From: Terfezia claveryi
Taxonomy: Eukaryota > Ascomycota > Pezizomycetes > Pezizales > Pezizaceae
NCBI GenBank assembly: GCA_015179025.1
Contig: WHUX01000004.1
Span: 372,001 to 436,000, forward strand
Reading direction: 5' to 3'
Length of the DNA: 64,000 nt
This document shows positions 13,180 through 24,819 of the stretch, in pieces. Numbering within the stretch: the stretch's first letter is position 1; the number at the start of each line of letters is the position of its first letter. The position numbers were made by a program, and so were the translations under genes. Under the pieces are notes generated by a model that saw only the letters and a list, made by a program, of their open reading frames with translations, did no database searches and was not told the origin of the DNA.

Positions 13180-15432
13180 ATGGAACTCCAGCCAGTGGCA
13201 GATGAATTATTCCCCATAGCCGTCCTCATGGACGAGCTGAAGGTAGAGACCTCTAGAGACATGAACATGGATTAACTGCCACCAGGTGCTGACTCTGAGT
13301 AGCACGATGACGTTCTTCTTCGTCTGAATGCCATTCGGAGGTTATCGACTATCGCACTGGCACTTGGAGCACAAAGAACAAGGGAGGAACTTATACCTTT
13401 TCTAGATGGTATGTGCGGAGGATTTGATTTGCCGTTGGAATGGCATAGCTAATTGATTTTTATTAAAGAAACTATTGAGGATGAGGACGAGGTCTTAACG
13501 GCCTTGGGCGACGAGCTTGGAAACTTTGTGGAGTATGTAGGCGGACCGGAGCACGCACATACTCTTTTATCACCACTGGAGAATCTTGCCGCGATCGAGG
13601 AGCCCATTGTTCGAGAGAAGGCGAGTCATCACAAAAGCAGTTACCAAATAAGTCTTAACTAATACGATGTATAGGCTGTTGAATCTCTCAATAAGATATG
13701 TCAGGTACTTTCACAACAGCAAGTTGAGGAATATTTTATTCCGTTGGTGAAGAGGCTGTCGAAGACAGATTGGTTCACCTCAAAGATATCCGCTACCGGT
13801 CTATATACTGCTCCGTATCCCAAGGCCTCAGTTACTCAACAAGCCGAATTGAGACAGCACTACAGCCAATTAGTACACGACGAGACTCCTATGGTCCGAA
13901 GGCAAGCTGCGACAAATCTAGCCAAGTTTGTTAAGGTCATGCCAGCCGATGTGGTCGTGAAGGATATGATTAGTCTCTTCCAGTTCCTTGCAGGAGATGA
14001 TCAAGATTCCGTCAGGCTCCTGACCATTGAAGTTTTGATTGCCATTGCTGAGGTGGTACCAGTTGAGCAGCAGGTCAACTTGGGTCAACTGCTGCAGATT
14101 CTGAAAGGGTTGTTTGCAGACAAGAGCTGGCGTGTGAGGTACATGGTCGCAGACAGGTTTGAGAAAGTTTGTGCATAAAATTCTTCCTAACTCCTCTGTT
14201 GCTGCTGACGTTTATATTAGCTCGCTAAAGCTATTGGTGAAGATGTCGTGAAGCGGGATTTGGTACCAGCCTTTGTGAAACTGTTGAAGGATGGCGAGGC
14301 GGAAGTGCGAACTGCAATCGCGTCTCAGATTCCCGGTAAGATGCTTTTTGGACGAATCTAACCAATCAACTTGACTAACTCTTCTCAGGATTCTGCCGAC
14401 TAGTGGACCGTGATACTCTGCTACATGAGATCATGTCCAGCATAGAGGAATTGGTAACCGATTCGAACCAGCATGTCCGAGCTGCATTGGGAACACAGAT
14501 TAGTGGTCTTGCGCCGATTCTTGGCAAAGACCAAACTATTACTCACCTTCTTCCAATGTTCCTACAGATGCTCAAAGATGAATTCCCAGATGTACGCTTA
14601 CATATCATATCGAAACTCGAACTGGTAAATGAAGGCATGTACCCTAGGCCTCTCACAATAGTTTCCCCATGCTAATATCAAAAAGTTATTGGAATTGAAC
14701 TACTTTCACAGTCTCTACTTCCAGCTATCGTCCAGCTTGCTGAAGATAAGCAATGGCGTGTTAGACTTGCTATCATCGAGTATATCCCGCTGCTTGCCAG
14801 CCAGCTTGGGATGGAATTCTTTGATGAGAAGTTGGGCGGATTGTGCATGAGCTGGTTAGGAGACACCGTCTACTCAATTAGGGAGGCCGCTACGAGGAAC
14901 CTTCGGAAGTTGACTGAAGTTTTTGGCGTTGAGTGGGCTCGATCCACTATTATCCCCAAGGTGATGAATATGGGGAGCCAAACCAACTATCTGTATCGCA
15001 TGACTACCTGTTTCGCCATTACTGTAAGTCAACTCCCATTTGAGTGATGTAGCCTCTCAGCCTACTAACAAATCGAACGTTATGTAGATTCTCGCGGAGG
15101 CGGTGAACATCGCTACTATTCAAGAGCTATTCTTGCCGATGATCGGTCAGCTTATCGAGGACCCCATTCCGAATATTAGGTTCAATGTTGCCAAATCTTA
15201 TGGAGAATTGATAACAGTGCTCCGTCAACTCCCGGCAGAAGGCACAATATCCTCCCTAAAGGCTGCTAATAGCAATGGTGGACCCACCTCTGGCCCCACA
15301 CCTTTGGCTTTGGAGCTGATCACCAAAGACATCTTGCCCAAACTAGAGAAGCTTCGACAGGACGAGGATGTAGATGTGAGATACTTTGCAGAGATTGCAG
15401 CACAGAAGGGACAGGACTTGATGGCTCCATGA
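13180..15432 (+). CDS. TPD3: Protein phosphatase 2A scaffold (A / PR65) subunit
   Basis: Eight exons: 13180-13242, 13303-13408, 13469-13620, 13675-14166, 14221-14335, 14389-14634, 14686-15023 and 15088-15432; 618 aa. The product is HEAT repeats end to end, with typical stretches such as [55 protein letters not shown] and [17 protein letters not shown]. It should be the horseshoe scaffold that holds the catalytic C subunit and a regulatory B subunit. Introns 3 (13621-13674) and 6 (14635-14685) start with GC (GCGAGT and GCATGT), not GT; the flanking protein is conserved in sequence across both, so they are likely genuine GC-AG introns. The acceptor of intron 6 is a weak AAAAAG. A low-complexity insert (about [18 protein letters not shown]) sits in the last repeat. 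Closest neighbour is the divergent PheRS beta gene. Confidence 0.94.
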
Positions 15433-15911
15433 TCAGGCAGTTTTATTAGTCATATGGTAGTGAGCTAATGAGATGGCTTACTATGATAGGGATTGAATAT
15501 GGAACGTTGCAACTTGTTTGATAGAATAGTTCAGCTTTTGTGCGCGAGTTGTGGAGATATCGACTGGGTTGCGAATGAAGGATGGAAATGATAAACAAAT
15601 ACCACTGACAACCGACAATTAGATGTGGGCCTGCGAATGATACTTGTGCTTCACTTCAACCAAATTTGTAGTTGTAATGAATGAATGAACGAACAGAATA
15701 CTGTAGGCACCATATTACACACTTGGTTGTAGAGAACAAACTATTTACTGGTCCTTGAAGAGCTGCGTCACGTGCTAAGGCTTCCCTAGGATAAGTTCAG
15801 GTCATTTGTAACCCACTTCTCTCCATGCCAGTGGTTTAATGGCACAGCACTACCAAAATAATAGTCTCGGAAAGAAATAGCAAGTTTATAAAACTATGAG
15901 CTCATGTTTTC
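15433..15911. other. Intergenic between converging genes
   Basis: A 479-bp space between the 3' ends of the PP2A scaffold and methyltransferase genes. It contains a GTCACGTGCT sequence near 15768 and ATGAATGAATGAACGAA-type short repeats near 15680. No gene seen. Confidence 0.5.
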
Positions 15912-16981
15912 TCATTTCTTGGCGCTCTTCTGCCCTCTGCCTATCTTGAACTTCCCAATTATCAACCATCTTTTCCGTTCCACCACATCTTCTATGCCCC
16001 TGTCCTCGCACCATTCCCTTTGACCTCCGTCAACGTCTTTCTCCACCATGCTTTCCTCAAGTAAGACCAATCCTGCTCGCTCGCATTCCTTAAGGAAGTT
16101 CACTACCTTGGCACGACCAGTATGGAACCCCGCAATCGCGAGCATTTCCCCGTGTTCCGGGTCAAGGAAGTGCGCAATGCTTGAACATAGATTTGCGTGC
16201 TGCCAGGCCATCCACATGCAATCTGCAACTATTATCCGCGTGAAGCTGTGAGGGGGGTGGGTCATCGTGAGCAGGTCAGCGGTAGAAACCGGTGTATCAT
16301 TCTTTGTGGGATCTAGTTCGCCCCACTTGTGCCCTCTGACGGATATCTTAGAATTGTAGATTATTTGCGGCGTGATATTGCGCTTCACATTTGCAGATAT
16401 GTTGGAGAGAAGTTCCAGAGCAGGGTAGTCTGATATCACGACCTGTCGAGACAATTAGCTGAAGGCCAATTAGACCTAGGGCATACTGACCTCCTTCGCA
16501 CCACATAGCCCAGCAACAATACTCGGCAGACCAGCACCTGCTCCTAACTCCAGCACCGTCTCGCTTTTCACATCCCACTCTTGAGAAGCAATCATCTCAG
16601 CTGCTTGAACACCTGCCTACAGAGTCTCATGTGAGCTCATCCAATTCTTCAATTATTAGCTCCTTCAGTCGTTATCGATGCATGCATCAAACATGCTGTC
16701 GTTCCCACACCCCAAAGATCACCGGTACCCACATTCCATAAAAAGTGTGCAAAAAGCCCATTGTCTTCTTTCTTTGGATCAGCCAATCCAACCTTCAAAT
16801 TTTTGCCGAAATAAACTTCGCTCTTGTAGACCACCATTTCCCCAGGCTCTCCATGTTGATTTCGTGCATCTGCAAAGATCAGAGATAGTGAGTCTTCAAA
16901 GTAGCTGAGGCTGTCCGTATGCTCAAGGGCTGAGTCACTTGGGGCGGCCTCAATGAGATCGACAAGAGGCCGGGAAGGCAT
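15912..16981 (-). CDS. Methyltransferase family 16 protein (Nnt1-like, SAM-dependent)
   Basis: Three exons, 16981-16729, 16612-16491 and 16442-15912; 301 aa. The first intron has donor GTACCG and acceptor GGCAG; this choice gives an uninterrupted HFLWNVGVQAAEMIA, the conserved entry to the fold. SAM motif I is VLELGAGAGLPS (about residues 107-118), followed by the VVISDYP strand, and a later ADCMWM strand replaces the more usual acidic post-motif. The C-terminus is Lys-rich. Fungal relatives are labelled nicotinamide N-methyltransferase-like; the wider family includes EFM7, which methylates the N-terminus of eEF1A. The sequence does not tell me which substrate applies. It lies 192 bp downstream of the EFM4-type gene on the same strand, so the two may be related in function, but that is inference. 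Confidence 0.8.
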
Positions 16982-17173
16982 ATTATAATCGAAGTGTCGT
17001 TAGTAGAGTAAGGGAGGTAATTGCAGTGGGCTAGTTGGGTAATTTCTGGACGACCAGCATATCGCCAAGAACATAGTTTAGGTATCTATACACGTGACCA
17101 TATCCGGACATAAGAAATCAGAAACTATGATGATTTTAATTCTCTACGAGAGGTTGTGCAACCGGACTAAATT

Positions 17174-18047
17174 TTAATTAGAACGCCTGAAGCATAAAGA
17201 AGATATTGCCTGTCCCTTCTTGCCGCCAAATGTGAAAGATGGGTACCTGCCCAACCATTAGCAATCACCCTTGTAATAGAAAGCAAAAGGCCGTACTCAC
17301 TTGACACTGCCATAATATTCCAATCCTGATTATCCTAGTTAGCCCTACATGATTCGGTAAGACGTTTGGCAGTGATTATACCCCTTACACCCCCAAACTT
17401 CCTCTTCAACTCGTTCTCAGTCCAGTTGCAGCTCGTGATTATAAACCACTTTCCTAGTTTCACTGTCTGCACAATCTTCTCCGCATATTCTTCCGCCGGT
17501 TTTTTCCCATCCTCAAGCAGCTCGTCGCTTAAGCTGATGGCATCGAATGTTCCCTTGTCCAAGACCACATCAAAGGGTTCGCCTGCCCACTTCATTGGAT
17601 CCTCTCTAACCACATCTGCACACACGAACTCCACGTCTCCGTCTAGTCCCCTCTCTTTCGCAATATCAATCGCCAACTCAATTGACTTTTCAGAGTAATC
17701 AACGCCTAGCATCCTTCCTCCTGTGTAAGTATCCCTCAACTCGAATAGAAGGTGCCCGTTTCCTGTTCCCACATCTAGAAACGATGAGTCCTCGGGTATT
17801 TCGAGCCCATCCTCAAGATATCTCATAACCCGAGTCTCGGCATCTGTCTCTTCAAACCAAATGACGCCCTCATCTTCTGGGTTGGAGGAGAAGTTTTGTT
17901 TTTCGCGGTCGTAGGCCTCGTCCCAGCTATGCAAGTGCTGGAGTCAGCGCGGGATAATGAAGACGTGAGTGCACACAATACATACTATGATTTTGTCCCG
18001 AGTTCACTGGGATTGAGATCCTCAACGATGTTTTCCTCTTCAGCCAT
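17174..18047 (-). CDS. EFM4: Protein-lysine N-methyltransferase, EFM4/METTL10 type
   Basis: Four exons: 18047-17986, 17926-17391, 17325-17301 and 17246-17174; 231 aa. The splice choices are set by the conserved text: PSELGTKSYWDEAYDRE across intron 1 (acceptor GCATAG), KFGGLEYYGSV across intron 2, and YPSFTFGGKKGQ after intron 3. Exon 3 is only 25 nt. SAM motif I is FLDVGTGNGH (about residues 70-79), followed by MLGVDYSEKSI, and the family signature DVVLDKGTFDAISLS is present, as is NWTENELKRKF. In yeast EFM4 methylates Lys316 of eEF1A; orthology here is by sequence resemblance. A reading that ignores introns 2 and 3 would stop at 17335. It starts 292 bp from the divergent uS3 gene. Confidence 0.9.
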
Positions 18048-18339
18048 CTTACAATAGAATTGGATCAGCAGCTGTTTCGTGTGCAGTTCGGAACTAGAGC
18101 AGCACGAATTACCCTGAAGGAGCGCACTGATTAGTAAGTGACAACAATCCTTGTAACTTACTCCGTATTACGTTAGGGTTTGCCCTGACAGCTCAAGGAA
18201 ATGACTAACTCCCACACTCCAAGACTTACGACATTGGCGAAATTCGGAAATAGGTCTATCGTGATCTAAAGTGACGATAATCTCAAACCACCGACAGCAC
18301 CAAGCCTTTTTCCGCCTACCACAGCAAACAAAATTCAAG
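18048..18339. promoter_or_regulatory. Compact bidirectional promoter region (EFM4-type / uS3)
   Basis: Only 292 bp separate two divergent start codons. It includes one TACTCCGTA motif (18159-18167) and a CT-rich patch (CCTTTTTCCGCCTACC) just before the uS3 start, as is common for ribosomal protein genes. Function is inferred from position. Confidence 0.5.
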
Positions 18340-19427
18340 ATGGCTTCCGGATCTACCCAAATATCCAAAAGGAGAAAGTGTACGTCGCCGCCTCAATTCC
18401 GCACCAGCGCGAAAGGATATATTTTGGCAAAAGGATGGAATTTGTGGAGGGAGTGAAGGAATGTCATAAAAGCTATGTTTATGGTTGGCTAACATCGGGG
18501 TTTTTGGTGGTATATAGTCGTCGCCGATGGTGTTTTCTACGCTGAGCTCAACGAGTTCTTCACCAGGGAGTTAGCCGAGGAGGGATACTCTGGTGTTGAG
18601 GTCCGTGTGACCCCAACCGTAACCGACATCAGTATGTACACTACAAATGGTTCCTTCGGCGGGTGGAGTTAACTGACACCTGCCTCTCCAGTTATCCGTG
18701 CTACCCACACCCAGGAGGTTCTTGGTGAGCAGGGTCGCCGCATCAGAGAGCTCACCTCCTTGATCCAGAAGAGGTTCAAGTTCCCTGAGAACTCTGTTTC
18801 TCTCTACGCCGCCAAGGTCCAGAGCCGTGGTCTCTGTGCCGTCGCACAGTGCGAGTCCCTCCGATACAAACTCCTCAACGGCCTCGCTGTCCGAAGGGCA
18901 TGCTATGGTGTTCTCCGATTCATCATGGAATCTGGTGCTAAAGGTTGTGAGGTCGTTGTTTCCGGAAAGCTGAGGGCTGCACGTGCCAAGTCCATGAAGT
19001 TCACTGTATGCAGAACCATTTTCGGGAAAAAGCAACAGCTTGCAGTAACTGATATCTTCGATTATAGGATGGCTTCATGATCCACTCCGGTCAACCAGCC
19101 AAGGACTTCATTGACACCGCTACCCGACACGTTCTTCTCCGACAGGGTGTTTTGGGTATTAAGGTTAAGATCATGCGTGGATCTGACCCTGACGGAAAGT
19201 CTGGTCCTCAGAAGTCTCTCCCCGATACTGTTACCATTATCGAGCCAAAGGAGGAGTCTAGCATCATCACCCCTACATCCCAGGATTACGGAAAGAAGGC
19301 TGCCGATGCCCTTGCTGCCCAGCAAGCTGCCGCTCAGGCTGAGGCAACTGCTACTCAGCAGGAGATCCCTGTGGAGGGTGGACAAGAGTACATTGCCCCC
19401 CCAGAAGCTATTGTTAGTGACTGGTAA
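18340..19427 (+). CDS. RPS3: 40S ribosomal protein S3 (uS3)
   Basis: Four exons, 18340-18379, 18518-18631, 18692-19005 and 19068-19427; 275 aa. The short first exon ([13 protein letters not shown] plus one base) joins to [15 protein letters not shown]. The type-2 KH domain contains the [12 protein letters not shown] turn, and the C-terminal half has [19 protein letters not shown] and [10 protein letters not shown] segments. It sits at the mRNA entry channel of the small subunit. The C-terminus carries an Ala/Gln-rich extension ([18 protein letters not shown]) common in fungal uS3 and variable in length. Intron 1 (138 nt) in the first codons is typical of fungal ribosomal protein genes. Confidence 0.97.
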
Positions 19428-19917
19428 TTTATTTGATTTCTCATGCGGTGTTTGGGCTGGCTTTGGGTGTAAATGGTATCAAAAAGAATAAACTATGTAC
19501 CATTATGTCCACTGTCTGGGATCTTTTTTCTTTCTTTTCTGCGGGATCAAAATGGGCATCAGGTTCATTGTTTTTATAGGATGGTAGGGTTTGCTGGATA
19601 CACACTTTTCCTTTGTCGATTCGAACTCACCTTGTTTTATCTCAAGTATCTCTTCGATCTCTCATAGGAGCAATTTCATCTTTCTTCTGGGTTTAGTAAA
19701 ACATACTGTGCATTAGCGGCATTGCGGATTAGTTCGCATGCAGAGTGTTAGCTTTGGTCACGTGGAGAACTTTTGCCGAAGCCAAGACTTTGAATTTCTC
19801 AAACTTTTGTCGACTCGGCCACTTGCGTTCTCGTGAATATTAAGCTATTGGCTGAGACCATTGGAGATATAAAAGCTCCAACCACATTTTTTTTTTTTTT
19901 TTGTGTGTTTTCAGTGC
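19428..19917. other. Intergenic, 3' UTR of uS3 and promoter of the Sls1-like gene
   Basis: A 490-bp gap. It has a GTCACGTGGA sequence near 19757 and a T16 tract at about 19888-19903 ending in TTTTCAG, which resembles an acceptor; an intron in the 5' leader cannot be excluded. Confidence 0.45.
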
Positions 19918-22900
19918 ATGATGTCCATGGCCTCCAGGGCCATTCTCTCGCCCGGCCCTTCAATATGTCTGCGAAGTCAGTTGCGTTCGCCAGGCTTACT
20001 TCCTTACCGGAGGATCTCAACCTTCAGCAGAATTCCTCTAGCAGGTCGTTCTCCAGTCACGTTCCGTCGTTGGGCTTCCACAATTGTCCCATCAGAACAA
20101 GCTCATGTGGAAACTGTGCCTCAGGATGCTGCTTCTCCGTCAGCGGAAATCACACCATCGATAGAAGAAGGTGCACCAGTTCCCGAACAAGGTTCTCCAG
20201 TCACATTCCGTCGTTGGGCTTCCACAATTGTCGCACCAGAACAAGCTCATATGGAAACTGTTGCTCCTGATGCTGCTTCTCCGTCAGCGGATATGATACC
20301 ATTGGTGGAAGAAGGTGAACTAGTTCCCGAACAAGGTTCTTCCACAATTGTCGCACCAGAACAAGCTCATGTGGAAACTGTTCCTCCGGATGCTGCTTCT
20401 CCGTCAGCAGAAATCATACCATGGATGGAAGAAGGTGAACTAGTTCCCGAACAAGGTTCTTCCACAATTGTCGCACCAGAACAAGCTCATGTGGAAACTG
20501 TTCCTCCGGATGCTGCTTCTCCGTCAGCAGAAATCACATCATTGATGGAAGAAGGTGTACCAGAACAAGCCCATGTGGAAACTGTTCTCCCGGATGCTGC
20601 TTCTCCGTCAGCAGAAATCATACCATTGATGGAAGAAGGTGTACCAGTTCCCCAACAAGGTTCTTCCACAATTGTCGCACCGGGACAAGCTCATGTGGAA
20701 ACTGTTCCTCCTGATGCTTCTCCATCAGCGGAAATTATACCATTGATGGAAGAAGGTGCACCAGAACAAGCTCATGTGGAAACTGTTCCTCCTGATGCTG
20801 CTTCTACGTCAGCGGAAATTATACCATCGATGGAAGAAGGTGCACCAGTTCGCGAACAATGGTCTTCCACAATTGTCGCACCAGAGCAAACTCATGTGGA
20901 AACTGTTCCTCTGGATGCTGCTTCTCTGTCAGCGGAAATTATACCATCGATGGAAGGTATACCAGTTCCCGAAGCTCCCCCCAAACCAACTAAACGGCCT
21001 GGGCTTCCCCAGCTCGAGAATCGAAACTTTCTCATCCTCGAGATGCCGGCTCCAAAACGAAGAAAACAACAACAATACCCAATGGATGAAGTTCTAGACG
21101 AGGATGTTGTTAAGCAGTACACTTACCTCCTGGTATTCGAGGAACAAGCTGACGCATTTCATATCGCCATTGATATGATGAGACCCAACAATTCCCAAGT
21201 CGATCCTAGTGATCCAGGTGCTACCAAGAACGTTGTTTCAAGGAAGAGATTCCAGCAGATAGAACAGCAACTTGGGACTCAATTTAATAAACTGCAACTA
21301 TTTGGGTATGTGTGTGCGGTGCACGAGGCCGAGCACATCCAACCTATGAAGAAGGGAACGGTGAAGCCGTATTTGATTGAACATATTTTAAAGGTCCTAT
21401 GGAAGGTCGAGATCTCCGAGGAGATTCACGAGCGGATGGATTTAATTGTGGAGAAGAAGGTGGGAATGAGCAACGAGGACATTTTCTTCCTCGTTAGCCA
21501 GAGTATGCAAATTTCATACCTACCACAAGAGAAGATGGTGCTAACAAAGAAAATGCAGATGGTCGGAATCTCCGTATTTGGGCTCAGGATCACACCGCTC
21601 GTATTACAGTCAACCCTCGCGAGTCCTCACTGTCTATTGAGGCCACTATGGTGAATATCGAGCAGCTGGAAGAGAAGATCCCAGAACTGTTCGAACAGAA
21701 GATTTACGAAGATGTGGATCTCACAGCATTGACTAGATTGACATCCATTAATAAGTCCTGCATCCGTACAATTTCTAAACTCACAAGAACATATATTCAG
21801 CCACTAAAGGGCTCTGAAACTATAGTATATCTTAACCTCACCACCCCTCTAATATGTCTTGAGACTAACGTAGTGAATCCTAGTATCGGGTATCCGCCTT
21901 AGGGCCAGATAGGCGCCCACTGGAGGACGCACGCCGCCTAATGTTCGACTCACACGAGTTACACTTCGGCACATCCTTTTCCCTTGTCATCGACTCATCC
22001 TTTTCTCCCGGCGCTAGATCTTCAGAAAATCTACGTGGCTCCTTGTACAGAATAGCAGAGGACCAAGCTCTCACCTGGCTGATGCGAGGAAGGGACTGGT
22101 CAAGGTGGAGGAGTGTGAAGACTAAGCATCCAGTTACACACGAGATGTCTCCATCACAGCAGAAGATTGTGGCTCTCATTAAGCAGTGGGCACCACCTCC
22201 AGACAAGAAGCTTGAGTTTGTAGATCCAGATGAGAGGCTCAAGTTAAGCTTGGATGAAATTAGTATTCCTGAGGGGATGGAGATGATTAAGACTCTGCTA
22301 GATTCATCTGGAGCGGACGGGGAACAGCAGCATTCACATCTATTACCGCAACCAGAGTATACCGCTACCTTAGGTTTCCTTATGCACAACTCGAAAATGC
22401 AACCCGCAAAAGAAAACTCCCTTGCTGAGGTTCTGAAGGAAGATTCAGAGAGAGTATTCTGTGAGAATATCCCTGGGTTGACATACCTAGTTTCGGATCA
22501 TAAGCTTGTGAACGCTCCTGAAAAGCCGATAGAAAACCTTTATTTCAATAGTGCATCGGACTTTGATTTAGATCCAGAGACTGGGGAGCCTCGCATGAAC
22601 TTTGAGCCAAACCCAGTGGCACGAAAAGTCGAAGAAGGTGACCCTAATAAGTATAGTATGCTTATCCGATTTTCCCCTTCGCCATGGGGGCACCCAGAGG
22701 ACTTCGAGACTTACCCGCCGGTGGAGATGGAAGTTGAGGTGGATTCGATTACCGGAGAGGTTAGAAATCCGAAGGTCGTTGGGGTGCATAGCAACTCGGT
22801 GGTCGATATGATGTTGCCAGCGAGGGACTGTGATGTGAGATTTAGAAGGAGATTGGTGGTACCGCTGCATGTGGACAAGTCTGAGAAGTTTGTGAAGTCA

Positions 22901-23539
22901 GCACGGGAGGGGGGGATTGCTGAGAAGATCGCTAAAGAGGAAGCTGCTGCAGGTGAGACCATCGAGAAGGAAGCAGCCGCGGAAGAGAACAAACCTACAG
23001 AAAGAGAAGAAGAGGCTGCCGAATCAGAAGTTTGCGAGGAAGTAACCGAGGATGCGGAGGCCCCACCTAACTCCAACTTAGTCGCCCCACACCTCCCCAA
23101 CCAATCTTCTTCAATCCTCACATACCTCGCAAACTCAAAACTCAACCCCATCGTCAACGAGCATCTCCAGCCCGCTGCAGAGTTGATCCTCCAGATCCCA
23201 GCTTATCTATGCTCTGTCTCACCCGAGACAGCTTCTTCCCCGACAGATACTGTCTCCGTGACCTATATCTTCACTTCAATAAGTTATGCTACTATTACCC
23301 CTTTGCAACGAGGTGATTACCACTTGAATAAGAAGGAGATTGAGGGAGGGTTGAGCGGGGGGAAGAAGGTGCAGTTGGAGATGGAGTTTAAGAAGATTCC
23401 AGCTAAGAGCATTGACGGCAAGGAGGGGGTGGAGGAAGATGGAGTATGGGGAACTTGGGCAGAGAGTGTTTTGGGGTTGGTTGGGAAGTTAGGGCAGGTG
23501 TTGCGGGCTAGGAGGAATATCTCTATGGGAAGGAAATAG
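19918..23539 (+). CDS. SLS1: Sls1-like mitochondrial inner-membrane-bound regulator, with an internal repeat array
   Basis: Three exons, 19918-21502, 21559-21824 and 21884-23539; 1168 aa. The two introns (GTATGC...TGCAG and GTATAT...CCTAG) restore one frame that otherwise breaks near 21650 and 21902. The Arg/Ser-rich N-terminus without early acids looks like a mitochondrial presequence. Residues about 55-348 are eight imperfect repeats built around EQAHVETVPPDAASPSAEI. The conserved part follows: VKQYTYLLVFEEQADAFHI, the KPYLIEHILKVLWKVEISEEI region, QDHTARITVNPRESSLSIEA (a KH-like strand-helix unit), then a long C-terminal domain. Sls1 proteins link mitochondrial transcription and RNA handling to translation at the inner membrane (known in yeast). 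The family call rests on overall resemblance from memory. A highly charged Glu/Ala stretch lies near residues 960-1000. Confidence 0.75.
20080..20960 (+). repeat. Coding tandem repeat array, eight imperfect copies
   Basis: The DNA around CAAGCTCATGTGGAAACTGT recurs near 20098, 20240, 20363, 20483, 20567, 20690, 20768 and 20888. Spacing alternates between about 120 and about 80 bp, so a 40-codon unit and a 27-codon short version are mixed. All length changes are multiples of three. The segment coding SPVTFRRWASTIV appears twice (about 20052 and 20193), showing that the first duplication took in part of the presequence-proximal region. Confidence 0.85.
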
Positions 23540-24819
23540 ACCCGGATTTTCTTTTTCGGCACAGTACCACTGGCTGAAGTTACCCTAAACTTGGTGGATT
23601 TTCAACTTGATCCCAGCACAACATGGCTGTAATGTTGTACCAAAATTTCTTGCTCTGTTATTTAATCCTATGATTTCTGTATGTGAGGGCTTGTCTTGGG
23701 GGTGATTGGATTTGTTGGGTTGGCTAGGTATTTTCTGGTCATATTCGTTGTATATATATACAAGGTAGACAGAATTTGGGCATAGTTGCATTGGGAAACT
23801 TATCGATAAAAAAAATATTCATTAACCTCTATAAGCACCTATGGATATATTGTATAACCAAAATATTCAAACCTGTACTGTTCTCATAGGACTGTAGTCT
23901 AGAAGAGAGGAAATTGTGCAAAACAGACTACAATTTTCGCCGCCCCAAATATCGATTATTCAATAGTAGTCCCAGCGAAAGTACTAGGAGCTGTTGCGAG
24001 GGCCTTGTGCCAGCTGGGCTCTTATAAGTCCTGGGTATCGGGCCATATATATGATACATGATACTTGATACCCGGGAAATCTGTAGTGTTGGAGTAAGTT
24101 CCTCCACTTCCACCCCTCCTCTATATACCAAGTATCATTAAAAGTGAACGCATAGAAGCAGCAGAAAATTCAAACGAGAGGTAAAACTGCAAAGAGCAAA
24201 GGACCTAGAAGGGTTTGCTGATAGATCCCACTACATGTACATTACAGCCCAAAACCCTTGAATATTTATTTATAACCTATGCAATCCTTATACCCTTGGC
24301 CCATCTATACCACTCCAATGAAACAATAACTGGAAAGGATAAAATAACAGGGCGTTATATATTAGTAACCAGATAGTCTAGCACTTCAGGGAGTGAAGGA
24401 TAGAGAGTGTTAGATTGAATACCTAGCAAAAATATTTGGATTCTTGGGTGAAATATTATTTCTTGCCCGAGCATCGAAGGAGCTTCAATTTGAGGAGAGA
24501 GCGGAAGATTGCAAAATCTTCCAAACAGTTATTGAGCCCCAAGACTTCCTTTTGCAACAGAGGCTTTCTGTGGTATGTAGTCGAAGTGGAGGAGCACCAG
24601 TTGGAGTGTAATCTCTACAAAGGAAATTGAAAAGGATATACCAGTAAAGGACATCTTGATGGTATCGGGGCAGCTTCATTAGAAGTTAATTGATGAACTA
24701 CATCCAGTGAATGTTCACACACCGCTCAAGCTATCAACCAACAATTAAAATATAACAATAAAATCAAGATATTCCCACTACACTACCAACGATGTATACT
24801 ACACTCATCTCCTCCCGTG
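23540..24819. other. Intergenic between converging genes, 1.3 kb
   Basis: No gene found. A notable structure is an imperfect inverted repeat at about 24031-24076, CCTGGGTATC against GATACCCGGG, separated by an AT-rich GATAC-repeat spacer. Confidence 0.5.

Noticed and set aside
15912..16981. EFM7, the eEF1A N-terminal methyltransferase
   Set aside because: Same broad family, but the ADCMWM strand and the C-terminal half resemble Nnt1-like fungal proteins more; substrate left open.
17335..17934. EFM4-type gene read as truncated at the stop codon at 17335
   Set aside because: Splicing at 17390 and 17300 gives the conserved family ending (YPSFTFGGKKGQ); the stop lies within an intron.
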